Shown here: piece after piece, positions 38,806-47,206 of the stretch
How positions within the stretch are numbered: the first letter of the stretch is position 1
How the letters are laid out: each line of letters opens with the position of its first letter
Source of the DNA: SAR86 cluster bacterium
GTDB lineage: Bacteria > Pseudomonadota > Gammaproteobacteria > Magnimaribacterales > AG-339-G14
NCBI GenBank assembly: GCA_028140145.1
Contig: JAOIOC010000005.1
Location: forward strand, 19,433 to 83,432
DNA: 64,000 bases
Direction of reading: 5' to 3'
Program-made: the position numbers and the translations under genes
Notes under the pieces: generated by a model
What the model saw: only the letters and a program-made list of their open reading frames with translations
Database searches by the model: none
What the model was told of the DNA's origin: nothing

Positions 38806-39752
38806 AAACTTATTTAAGCATTGTCGTTCCTGTTTATAACGAGGAAGAAAATATAAAACCTCTCGTCGATGAGATTTATCAATCGATGGAATCCCTAGAT
38901 AAAGAATGGGAATTACTCATTATTGATGATTCAAGCAAAGATAATACGGGAGATATATGTGAATCAATTGCCAAAGTAAAAAAAGAAGTCAGGTACCTAC
39001 TATTAGGAAGGAATTCAGGTCAAACGGCTGCCATGCAAGCAGGTTTTGACCACGTACAGGGAAAATACATAGCAACTTTGGACGGCGACCTTCAAAACGA
39101 TCCGAAGGATATTTTAAGACTCTTGAATAGGCTGAAAGAAGAAAAGTTGGATTTAATTGTTGGATGGAGAAAAGACAGAAAAGATCCCTTTCTTAGAAGC
39201 CTCATATCAAAGATGGCAAATTCTTTAATTGGTTGGTCGACTGATATAAAGCTCCATGATTACGGATGTAGCTTAAAGGTCTATAGAAATAAAACTCTCA
39301 AAGCTGTTCAGTTGTACGGCGAAATGCATCGGTTAATTCCTGCATGGATGAGTCTTTATACTGATAAGGCAAGGATAAGAGAAGAGGAAGTAAATCATAG
39401 ACCCAGAATTGCTGGCGAGAGCAAGTATGGGTTTGGAAGAATTGCTAGGGTACCTTTAGATTTATTTTCAATTATATTTTTCCAAAGGTTTTTATCTAAA
39501 CCAGCGCACTTTTTTGGTTTTCCTGGTTTAGTTTTTTTGGTTCTAGGAATAATTATCTTATCTATATTAAGCGCCCAAAAAATTATGCTTGGCATAGACT
39601 TAGGCGACAGACCACTTTTTTACGGGGGAATACTTTCTGTTGTGTTTGGAACCCAACTTTTAACGACCGGTTTATTGGCTGAAGTGGTCGTAAGAATTTA
39701 CTTTTCGAATAAAAACCGTCCTTATGTCATAAGAAAGGATTCTGATAATTAA
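38802..39752 (+). CDS. GT2 polyprenyl-phosphate glycosyltransferase (ArnC/GtrB/DPM1-like)
   Basis: This 316-residue protein should load a nucleotide sugar onto undecaprenyl phosphate at the cytoplasmic face. The GT-A domain has VVPVYNEEENIKPLV, the DDSSKDNT nucleotide motif, GRNSGQTAAMQAGFDH and the catalytic DGDLQNDPKDI. Two C-terminal membrane helices (FPGLVFLVLGIIILSIL; PLFYGGILSVVFGTQLLTTGLLAE) are as in GtrB/ArnC. The ATGA overlap with the PAP2 fusion and the upstream GT39 gene support one pathway: load, flip, transfer. The sugar cannot be read from sequence. Confidence 0.87.
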   Translation: MKTYLSIVVPVYNEEENIKPLVDEIYQSMESLDKEWELLIIDDSSKDNTGDICESIAKVKKEVRYLLLGRNSGQTAAMQAGFDHVQGKYIATLDGDLQNDPKDILRLLNRLKEEKLDLIVGWRKDRKDPFLRSLISKMANSLIGWSTDIKLHDYGCSLKVYRNKTLKAVQLYGEMHRLIPAWMSLYTDKARIREEEVNHRPRIAGESKYGFGRIARVPLDLFSIIFFQRFLSKPAHFFGFPGLVFLVLGIIILSILSAQKIMLGIDLGDRPLFYGGILSVVFGTQLLTTGLLAEVVVRIYFSNKNRPYVIRKDSDN

Positions 39753-39804
39753 TTTAACTTTATTTATTGATAATAGCTTGCTAAGGTTGCATTCCATTTC
39801 ATAT

Positions 39805-39881
<77 letters not shown>

Positions 39882-39897
39882 AATTCCTTAAAATCTT

Positions 39898-39926
39898 TTG
39901 ACACAATAACTGTCATAATTTATATT
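39898..39926 (+). promoter_or_regulatory. Strong candidate promoter of the sulfatase gene
   Basis: A perfect TTGACA, a 17-base spacer and TATATT (five of six) lie between tRNA-Ile and the sulfatase. The expected start is about 16 bases before the ATG. It is among the best sigma-70 matches in the window. Confidence 0.65.
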
Positions 39927-39948
39927 TTCCTGACATCATCATTCAATA

Positions 39949-41595
39949 ATGCTTAGGAAAACTTTAGTTACTTTTGCTCTTCTCGCCATACTAGGCATCA
40001 CAGCCTGGGAATTTAAAATAAATATACTTATTTGGTCTATACCGAAACTGTCGGCTATTTTTATGCCAATACAAGATAATATTCCAACCACTTGGACAGA
40101 GGGACCTGAAATTCCTACACAAGATGACCGTCCTAATATTATTTTAATTTTGGCTGATGATTTGGGATACAACGATATCTCTGCTCATAACGGCGGAGCA
40201 GCAGACGGATCTTTGATAACACCCCACATAGATTCGCTAGCAGAAAACGGCATTCTCTTTTCAAGAGGATATGCTGCCAATGCTACTTGTGCACCTTCAA
40301 GGGCATCCATCATGACAGGGAAATACCCCACAAAATTTGGATATGAATTTACTCCCGTACCGGCAACCGGAAGATTAATTATGCGCTGGCTTGCTGAAGA
40401 GGATGACTCAGAACTGAGAGCCAGAGTTGATAGAGAAGTAGCGACTCGGTTACCTCCTTTATGGGAGCAAGGAATGCCAACTGAGCAAGTAACAATTGCA
40501 GAGGTTCTTCGTGATGCAGGATATTACACAGCCCACATAGGAAAATGGCATCTTGGCCAAGCCAATGGCATGGATGCGCAAAGCCAAGGATTTAAAGATT
40601 CTTTATCTTTGGTGGGACCTTTGTATGCCCCAGAAGATGATCCAGATATAGTAAATGCAAAGTTCGATACTGGAATCGACAGAATGATTTGGGGTATTGG
40701 GCAGTATTCAGCAATGTTTAATGGAGGCGATTTTTTTGCTCCAGATAAATATGTTACCGATTACTATACTGAAGAAGCTTTGAAGGTTATTGAAAAAAAT
40801 AAAAACAGACCTTTCTTTTTATATTTAAGTCATTGGGCAGTTCATAATCCTCTGCAGGCATTGAGAAGCGATGTAGAGCATATGAGCCATATGCAAGGTC
40901 ATAATTTACAAGTTTATTCTGGAATGATTGCCGCGCTTGATCGAAGCGTAGGAAGAGTAATTCAGAAACTCAAAGAGCTCGAAATATATGGCAAAACTTT
41001 GATTATTTTTACTAGCGATAACGGTGGAGCTGATTATATTGAGTTAGAGGATATTAATAAGCCTTACAGAGGTTGGAAAATAAGCTTCTTTGAAGGTGGA
41101 ATAAGAGTTCCTTATATTGTCAGCTGGCCTGATGGAATAAGTCCTGCACAAGAATCAAATAGCGCGGTGCATCACTTTGATATTTTTTCTACAATTGCAT
41201 CTGCTGCGGGCATTGAATCTTCAGAATTAAATGATTTAGATGGTGTTAATCTTCTACCTTTTATAAATAAAGAAATATCCACTGAACCGCACGAAACGCT
41301 TTTTTGGCGTTCAGGTAATCATCAATCGGTCTTACATAAAAACTGGAAATATATAACTAGCAAAAAAGAAAATTTTCGGTGGCTCTTCAATACCGCAGAA
41401 GATCCCACAGAAAAGAATAATCTAATCGAAGTTTATCCTGAAAAAGCACAATTTCTCGAGCAGCTATTAGATAAATTTAATTCAGAGCAAGCTGACCCTG
41501 TTGTACCATCTGCATTTGAAGTTCCAATATTAATTGATAAATATGATGGACAGGAGTACGAAGAGGGAGATGATTATATTTATTGGTCTAACTAA
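39949..41595 (+). CDS. Arylsulfatase-type sulfatase
   Basis: The 548-residue enzyme should hydrolyse sulfate esters. An N-terminal hydrophobic segment (LVTFALLAILGITAWEF) exports or anchors it outside the cytoplasm. Metal-binding DDLGYNDISAHNGG is followed by the formylglycine signature CAPSRASIMTGKYP, with cysteine as the residue to be oxidised, then HIGKWHLG, LSHWAVHNPLQ and TSDNGGADY. The Cys-type site requires a formylglycine-generating or anSME activase, not found in this window. Substrate (sulfated algal polysaccharide, lipid or small ester) is unknown. It has its own promoter between two tRNAs, suggesting an accessory gene. Confidence 0.92.
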   Translation: MLRKTLVTFALLAILGITAWEFKINILIWSIPKLSAIFMPIQDNIPTTWTEGPEIPTQDDRPNIILILADDLGYNDISAHNGGAADGSLITPHIDSLAENGILFSRGYAANATCAPSRASIMTGKYPTKFGYEFTPVPATGRLIMRWLAEEDDSELRARVDREVATRLPPLWEQGMPTEQVTIAEVLRDAGYYTAHIGKWHLGQANGMDAQSQGFKDSLSLVGPLYAPEDDPDIVNAKFDTGIDRMIWGIGQYSAMFNGGDFFAPDKYVTDYYTEEALKVIEKNKNRPFFLYLSHWAVHNPLQALRSDVEHMSHMQGHNLQVYSGMIAALDRSVGRVIQKLKELEIYGKTLIIFTSDNGGADYIELEDINKPYRGWKISFFEGGIRVPYIVSWPDGISPAQESNSAVHHFDIFSTIASAAGIESSELNDLDGVNLLPFINKEISTEPHETLFWRSGNHQSVLHKNWKYITSKKENFRWLFNTAEDPTEKNNLIEVYPEKAQFLEQLLDKFNSEQADPVVPSAFEVPILIDKYDGQEYEEGDDYIYWSN

Positions 41596-41727
41596 GATTT
41601 TATTAAACTTTTAGACCTAAATTTCTATTTGATTTTGAGAGTTAAAATATATATTTATGTTAGTTCTATGAGTAAAATAATTGAAAAACTTAGCAATTTA
41701 CTAAGAATTTCTTAAACTGAAATTACA

Positions 41728-42309
41728 TTGGCATATACATTAAAAATAGGAGAAAGAGCTCCAGATTTCAATCTTTTGGGAACTGATGATGTATTTCATG
41801 ATCTATCAAGTTATCGCAAACATGAAATATTAATAATATCTTTTACCTGCAATCATTGTCCTTATGTAATTGGTTCAGATGAAATAACTCGACAAACTGT
41901 TGAAAAGTACAATCGAGAGAGTGTTAAGTTGGTATGTATCAATTCGAACAGTAAAAATACCTATGAAGAAGACAGTTTTGAGAATATGCAAGCTCGCATG
42001 TTAGAGCATCAGTTCCCCTGGGACTATCTTCACGATGAATCTCAGGAGATTGCTTCTAATTATGGAGCTCTAAAAACTCCGCATTTTTTTGTCTTTGATT
42101 CAGAAAGATCATTGATTTATACAGGAAGAGGAATTGACAATCCAAGAAATGGCTCTGAATCAACAATAAATGATTTGGAAAATGCAATTGATGATTATCT
42201 AAGAGGAAGTGACATTGCGGTTCCAGTTACCAACCCAATTGGATGTAATATAAAGTGGGATGGTAAAGATGCCCATTGGATGCCGCCCGCAGCTTGTGAT
42301 TTAATATAA
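41728..42309 (+). CDS. Thioredoxin-like/AhpC-TSA family protein
   Basis: The 193-residue protein starts at TTG (AYTLKIGERAPDFNLLG) and has a redoxin fold with CNHCPYVIGSDEITRQT, a CxxC-like pair, and KTPHFFVFDSERSLIYTGRGIDN near the cis-Pro loop. The C-terminal NPIGCNIKWDG carries another Cys. This subgroup (CNHCPYV) is usually annotated only as thioredoxin family or peroxiredoxin-like. There is no signal peptide, so it is probably cytoplasmic. The substrate is unknown. Confidence 0.82.
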   Translation: MAYTLKIGERAPDFNLLGTDDVFHDLSSYRKHEILIISFTCNHCPYVIGSDEITRQTVEKYNRESVKLVCINSNSKNTYEEDSFENMQARMLEHQFPWDYLHDESQEIASNYGALKTPHFFVFDSERSLIYTGRGIDNPRNGSESTINDLENAIDDYLRGSDIAVPVTNPIGCNIKWDGKDAHWMPPAACDLI

Positions 42310-42314
42310 TTTTC

Positions 42315-42320
42315 AGGAGG
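42315..42320 (+). promoter_or_regulatory. Strong Shine-Dalgarno site of the crotonase gene
   Basis: A full AGGAGG lies five bases before the ATG at 42326 and is one of the clearest ribosome-binding sites in the window, where most genes have weak or no such site. Confidence 0.7.
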
Positions 42321-42325
42321 AAAAA

Positions 42326-43000
42326 ATGAGTGAACCAGCAACCCTTAGCAAAGAAGGAGATATCTCAACTATTACATTGGATGATGGGAAGGTTAATGTC
42401 TTTTCATTAGAAATGCTTGAATCTATACAGAATTGTCTAGATCAAGTTTCCAAAGATAGCGGTGCATTAATTATAAGAGGAAGAGAAGGCATATTTTCTG
42501 CAGGATTTGATCTCAAGACATTTCAAAGTGGAGATGCGGAAAAGGCGCAAAAAATGACTGCCTTAGGAATGAAAACTTTGCATGATCTTTATACTTTTCC
42601 TAGACCAGTTATTATGGCTGTAACAGGGCACGCTATTGCCATGGGAATTTTTATTGTTTGTTGCGGGGACTACCGCATAGCACTAGAAGGAGAGTTTGTT
42701 GCACAAGCAAACGAAGTTAGAAACAACATGGATATTCCTTCTCCTATTATGGAAGTTGCTGAAAGTAGAATCGATAAAAAGCATGTTTATTCTGTGCTTT
42801 ATCATGCTGATCCTTATCCTTTTGATAAGTGTATTGAGGCTGGACTTCTCGATGAAATAGCATCATCTTCAGATTTTGAAAAAAGAATAATGGAGAAAGC
42901 AGAAGATTTAGCTAGTTTAGGTCATCCTCATTATGCAAAAACTAAGCAAGCACATCAGAGACCGCTCTTAGAGGCTATCTCAAATGCACTGCCTGCTTAA
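42326..43000 (+). CDS. Enoyl-CoA hydratase/isomerase (crotonase) family protein
   Basis: The 224-residue protein is a short crotonase-fold enzyme. It has ALIIRGREGIFSAGFDLKTFQSGD (oxyanion-hole strand and CoA-binding A-G-F-D-L) and PRPVIMAVTGHAIAMGIFIVCCGDYRIA, the second oxyanion loop. Typical crotonases have about 260 residues, so the C-terminal helices are trimmed. The usual catalytic glutamates are not evident at the standard site (FVAQANEVRNNMDIP), so the reaction could be hydration, isomerisation or hydrolysis. It lies between the redoxin and tRNA-Ala genes. Confidence 0.85.
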   Translation: MSEPATLSKEGDISTITLDDGKVNVFSLEMLESIQNCLDQVSKDSGALIIRGREGIFSAGFDLKTFQSGDAEKAQKMTALGMKTLHDLYTFPRPVIMAVTGHAIAMGIFIVCCGDYRIALEGEFVAQANEVRNNMDIPSPIMEVAESRIDKKHVYSVLYHADPYPFDKCIEAGLLDEIASSSDFEKRIMEKAEDLASLGHPHYAKTKQAHQRPLLEAISNALPA

Positions 43001-43006
43001 AAAAGT

Positions 43007-43033
43007 TAGACATTTCTTGCATCTTTCTCTAAT
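43007..43033 (+). promoter_or_regulatory. Candidate tRNA-Ala promoter
   Basis: TAGACA, a 15-base spacer and TCTAAT precede tRNA-Ala, with the expected start about eight bases before the mature 5' end. The spacer is short, which lowers confidence. Confidence 0.35.
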
Positions 43034-43048
43034 CTACTCCCTTCTTTT

Positions 43049-43124
43049 GGGGCCATAGCTCAGCTGGGAGAGCGCCTGCTTTGCACGCAGGAGGTCGGCG
43101 GTTCGATCCCGCCTGGCTCCACCA
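43049..43124 (+). tRNA. tRNA-Ala (TGC)
   Basis: The 76-base cloverleaf starts GGGGCCATAGCTCAG. Its anticodon stem-loop is CCTGC-TTTGCAC-GCAGG and CCA is encoded. Like tRNA-Ile(GAT) 3.2 kb upstream, it is normally an rRNA-spacer tRNA but is solitary here. Confidence 0.97.
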
Positions 43125-43166
43125 AAAATACTTCAATTTTCCTCATTACAGATACATAATAAGTTT

Positions 43167-45068
43167 ATGAGAGAGATGCACATACATGATTTAGTTATTA
43201 GAAACGGCAGTATAGTTGATGGATCAGGGAAAAAACCTTTTCTTGGCGATATTGCAATTGATGAGGGAAAAATCACCAAAGTTGGTGAAGTCATTAACTC
43301 CGGTAAAAAAGAAATTGATGCTGATGGAAACCTTGTTTCTCCTGGATGGGTAGATATTCATACTCACTACGATGGTCAGGTTTGTTGGGATCCTTATTTA
43401 ACTCCTTCGAGCTGGCATGGAGTAACCACAGTTGTAATGGGTAATTGTGGAGTTGGGTTCGCTCCCGTTAAACCCGGAGATCAAAATTTCCTTATTCAAC
43501 TTATGGAAGGTGTTGAGGATATACCAGGTACCGCACTGCATGAAGGCATTGATTGGGAATGGGAAACTTTTCCTGAATTTCTAGATGCAATTGAAAAAAA
43601 AGAATTTGTAATGGATTTAGGATTTATGATTGGGCATGGACCGGTTAGAAGTTATGTGATGGGCTACGACAGATGTCAAAACCAAGTTGATGCATCTAAA
43701 GATGAAATCAACCAAATGTCAGATATAGTAGAAAAAGCTATCAATGCTGGCGCATTAGGATTTAGCACATCAAGAACTATCTTACACAGGGACGTTCATG
43801 GTGTTTATGTGCCTGGCACAGAAGCAAGCTCAGAAGAAATGAAAGAACTTGCTTTCGCAGTGGACCGCGCAGGTGAAGGTACTTTAGAAATTGTATCTGA
43901 TTGGTTGGACCAAGAAATAGAAATGTCATGGATGAAAGAATACGTTGAAAAGTCTGATTGCGGTTTAACTGTGCTTCAAACAAATGGCGACTCCGTTAAA
44001 ACAATTCTTTACTGTGAAGAACAATTTCTTAAAGGTAAAAATGTTCGACCTCAATTCCCTGGAAGAAATGTGGGACTTATGTTTGGACTAGAAAGTTCTT
44101 TGCACCCATTTATAGGTCATCCTTCCTATAAAGAAATTTCTCATCTTCCCCTTAACGAGAGACTTTCAATCATGAGAGATCCTGCCTTTAAGCAAAAAAT
44201 CTTAAATGAGTCGCCAAGCTTTAGAGAAGATTTACAAAAAGCTGCTAAAGAACAAAAATCTAATAAGACTAAAGAAGAAATTAAAGCTGAAGCAGAAATA
44301 GGTAAAAAACTAATCTCTAACTATCAAACTCAATTCATTTTAAGTGATCCTCCTAATTACGAACCAACAAGAGAAGATAGCATTGCTTATATAGCTGAAC
44401 AGAGAAATCAGTCAGAAGAAGAAGTTATTTATGACGAATTGATTAAAGATAACGGAAAAAGCTTGATTTACGCATGTTTCACTTCTTATGAAAATCATAA
44501 GCTTGAGTTTGTCGAAACATTTTATAAACTTAAATCATCTGTAGCTGGCGGGAGTGATGGAGGAGCGCATTGCGGCCTCATTTGTGACGCAAGCATGCCC
44601 ACAACAAATTTATCTCATTGGGCAAGAGATAGATCAGCAGGCAATAAAATTCCTTTAGAGCTAATCATTAGAAAGCAGACAAAAGATACTGCTGAAACTT
44701 ATGGACTGTTTGATAGGGGAGAAATCAAAACTGGAATGATTGCAGATATCAATATTATTGATTTTGAAAAATTAAATGTCTCTCTTCCAAAAATGATCTT
44801 TGATCTACCTAAAGGAGGGAAAAGGCTTGTTCAGGAATCCTTTGGTTATTTAGCAACTATTAAAAGTGGTGAGGTTGTTTATGAGAATGGTCAAGCGACC
44901 GGTACTCTTCCAGGTCAAGTCATAAGAGGGAAGCAAACATCAGAGGTCAAAGATACTAAAGAAAAGATATCTTTTTATGATCGAACTGTTAGGTTATTTA
45001 TTATCAAATTCCTAAGACTTATTTGGGCTGCAAGAAACAAGCCTGTTAAAAGCACAGTTATTTCTTAG
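43167..45068 (+). CDS. N-acyl-D-amino-acid deacylase-type amidohydrolase
   Basis: The 633-residue protein belongs to the D-aminoacylase branch of the amidohydrolase superfamily. Motifs are LVIRNGSIVDGSGKKPFLGDIAIDEGKI, metal-binding DIHTHYDGQVCWDP, GVTTVVMGNCGVGFAP, GALGFSTSRT, and GGSDGGAHCG near the C-terminal metal site, ending with GMIADINIIDFE. It should remove an acyl group from an N-acylated D-amino acid or cleave a related cyclic amide; the substrate is uncertain. A charged insert (KEQKSNKTKEEIKAEAEIGKK) makes it longer than classic D-aminoacylases. There is no signal peptide. The second Met (MHIHDL) is an alternative start. It is convergent with the S46 peptidase gene, with interlocked stops. 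Confidence 0.85.
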   Translation: MREMHIHDLVIRNGSIVDGSGKKPFLGDIAIDEGKITKVGEVINSGKKEIDADGNLVSPGWVDIHTHYDGQVCWDPYLTPSSWHGVTTVVMGNCGVGFAPVKPGDQNFLIQLMEGVEDIPGTALHEGIDWEWETFPEFLDAIEKKEFVMDLGFMIGHGPVRSYVMGYDRCQNQVDASKDEINQMSDIVEKAINAGALGFSTSRTILHRDVHGVYVPGTEASSEEMKELAFAVDRAGEGTLEIVSDWLDQEIEMSWMKEYVEKSDCGLTVLQTNGDSVKTILYCEEQFLKGKNVRPQFPGRNVGLMFGLESSLHPFIGHPSYKEISHLPLNERLSIMRDPAFKQKILNESPSFREDLQKAAKEQKSNKTKEEIKAEAEIGKKLISNYQTQFILSDPPNYEPTREDSIAYIAEQRNQSEEEVIYDELIKDNGKSLIYACFTSYENHKLEFVETFYKLKSSVAGGSDGGAHCGLICDASMPTTNLSHWARDRSAGNKIPLELIIRKQTKDTAETYGLFDRGEIKTGMIADINIIDFEKLNVSLPKMIFDLPKGGKRLVQESFGYLATIKSGEVVYENGQATGTLPGQVIRGKQTSEVKDTKEKISFYDRTVRLFIIKFLRLIWAARNKPVKSTVIS

Positions 45069-47206
45069 TATTCAAGCGATAATTCTTCAAGAATATTTCT
45101 AGCTTCATCAAACTTCTCTAAAGTCCAAAGAAAGTACCTTGAATCTACAGATATAGTTCTCGCTTCTGGAATGTATTTATAGTCAGCGATAATCGTCTGA
45201 AGCATCCCATCAAAAGCAAGACCTACCAACTCACCTTTAGCGTTTAGCGTGGCTGACCCTGAATTTCCATTTGTAATATCAAGATCGCACAAAAAATTCA
45301 CCGGAACAGAACCTAAGGATTCCAACTCATATCTTCCATAATTTTTTTGAGAGATTAAATCCATTAGCTTATCTGGAGCATCAAAAGGCTCCTCTCCGAT
45401 ATGTTTTTTATTAATACCTTCTAAACGTGTAAATGGACCATAGGTAATGCCATCTTCTAGAGATACTCCCTTAACGTTACCAAAGGTAATTCTGAGGGTT
45501 CCGTTAGCATCTGAGTACAATGACTTTCCAATACTTTTATAATATTTTCTTAACGATTTTATGAAAGTTGATTTGAGTCTTTGTTTTTCGCTAGCTTCAG
45601 ACTTAGCAATGTTTTCATACTCCATTTGCTCATCAAAAAGAATCCTTGCAATGTTAATGAAAGGATCTTTAATTGAATTGAGTTCATCTAGAGATAAGTC
45701 AATCAAGGAAAGTCTATCTTCAGCAGAATCCATTAATGATTTTTGTGAGTAGATATCTTCAACAATTTTTTTAGACTTTTTAAAGTCTGCATCTAGTTGA
45801 AAATAATTGCTAAATTGTGGCCTTCTTAAATTTCCGTCAAAAGTTTTATATTTTTCAAGTCGGTTAATAAAAATTTCTTTATCAACTCTTTTATCAAAAC
45901 GATAATCAAGAGATTTAATTCCATTCACAATATTTTCATGATCTCTCTCTTGGAAGCCAATTTCTCGCTGATCATTTGGTTTGGTTCTTTCATAGGCGTA
46001 TCTGTAAATTCTTTGAGCAGTAGAAATCATTCTTGAATTCCCATAATAATAATTAGGTAACTCTTTTGCCTTTTGATCATCAATCAAAGAAATAAGCGAA
46101 TCTAAGGACTCCTTTTCTTGTTTAGAGCCTTTTTCATTTAAATAATCTATGAAACCTAACCAATCAGAATTAGCTTTGTCTTGAACTTTGAATGACTCAG
46201 CACCATCTATTTGTCCTGATATTTTTTTATAATAATTCTCATAACCACTAATTAATCCTCTGTATTTTAAAGAAGAACCATCGTCATCTTTCGTAGAAGA
46301 TCTCATTATGTCTATCCCAGACTTTAAAAAATTAACGAAACCTTTAAATCCCTCCTCTATATCAAATTCCACTTCGTTATATGTAAGCAACCTGTTGGTT
46401 GTGCCTGGATACCCTGCAACCATGACAAAATCTCCTTCTTGAACTCCTTTTGCTGATATCTTTAAATAGTTTTTGGATTTATATGGTTCATTTTGTGAAG
46501 CAAACTCTTTACTGCTTCCATCAGGAGCCACATAAGCTCGCAACAAGGCAAAATCCCCTGTATGCCTCGGGAACATCCAATTATCTATCTCGCCACCGTA
46601 CTCACCTATTGAAGCAGGAGGAGCGTAGACCAATCGAACATCTCTTATTTTTAATCTTTTTTCTAATTGATAAGTCTCTCCACTGAAAAATGACCTGACA
46701 TTGCATCTTATTTCATCACTTGTCTCGCATTGTTCAATGATGCTTTTTTTATTACTTTCAATTTTATTGTATCTATCAAGGTCATCTTTAAGGTTTTCCG
46801 CTTGTCTCAACACAGCCTCGGTAACATTGGTAATGCTTTGAGTGACATAAGCACTTGACCCAGGCGCAGACGGTTTTTCCTCTGATTTTCTTCTAGCAAC
46901 AAACCCGGTTTCGAATAAATTTTCCTTTTCAGATGAGTTAAATTGTAAATATGACCCTTCGATACAATGGTAATTCGTTGCAATAAGACCTTCTGGAGAG
47001 ACAAACGATGCAGAGCATCCACCAAGACTCACTATTGCATTAAGCGGGAAAGAAAATAAATCTGTAAGATTATCTGCGTCTCCAGAATACCCTGTACTTT
47101 CTAAATCCTTTTTTAAATTGCCCATTTGAGAAGGTTCCCACATACCCTCAACCGCAAACACATTAAGATTAAATACAGCTAAAACAATCAGTAATTTAAT
47201 CTTCAT
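45065..47206 (-). CDS. S46 family dipeptidyl-peptidase (DPP7/DPP11 type)
   Basis: This 713-residue secreted serine peptidase has a signal peptide (MKIKLLIVLAVFNLNVFA). The chymotrypsin-like fold is split by a helical insert. Catalytic His lies in GGCSASFVSPEGLIATNYHC, the Asp region is probably GGEIDNWMFPRHTGDF, and the nucleophile Ser is in DITNGNSGSATLNAKGELVGLAFDG. S46 enzymes release dipeptides from peptide N-termini in the periplasm. DPP7 and DPP11 differ at one S1-site residue that I did not assign. It is the last gene of a three-gene operon with the hydroxy-acid dehydrogenase and MFS genes (four-base ATGA overlaps). Confidence 0.93.
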   Translation of the reverse strand: MKIKLLIVLAVFNLNVFAVEGMWEPSQMGNLKKDLESTGYSGDADNLTDLFSFPLNAIVSLGGCSASFVSPEGLIATNYHCIEGSYLQFNSSEKENLFETGFVARRKSEEKPSAPGSSAYVTQSITNVTEAVLRQAENLKDDLDRYNKIESNKKSIIEQCETSDEIRCNVRSFFSGETYQLEKRLKIRDVRLVYAPPASIGEYGGEIDNWMFPRHTGDFALLRAYVAPDGSSKEFASQNEPYKSKNYLKISAKGVQEGDFVMVAGYPGTTNRLLTYNEVEFDIEEGFKGFVNFLKSGIDIMRSSTKDDDGSSLKYRGLISGYENYYKKISGQIDGAESFKVQDKANSDWLGFIDYLNEKGSKQEKESLDSLISLIDDQKAKELPNYYYGNSRMISTAQRIYRYAYERTKPNDQREIGFQERDHENIVNGIKSLDYRFDKRVDKEIFINRLEKYKTFDGNLRRPQFSNYFQLDADFKKSKKIVEDIYSQKSLMDSAEDRLSLIDLSLDELNSIKDPFINIARILFDEQMEYENIAKSEASEKQRLKSTFIKSLRKYYKSIGKSLYSDANGTLRITFGNVKGVSLEDGITYGPFTRLEGINKKHIGEEPFDAPDKLMDLISQKNYGRYELESLGSVPVNFLCDLDITNGNSGSATLNAKGELVGLAFDGMLQTIIADYKYIPEARTISVDSRYFLWTLEKFDEARNILEELSLEY

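Noticed and set aside
41689-41705. CTTAG/CTAAG hairpin upstream of the redoxin gene
   Set aside because: A five-pair AT-rich stem without a following T-run is too weak to call a terminator.
41668-41715. 15-codon ORF (MSKIIEKLSNLLRIS) before the redoxin gene
   Set aside because: It is too short, has no leader-peptide features such as repeated regulatory codons, and lies in AT-rich DNA where such ORFs arise by chance.
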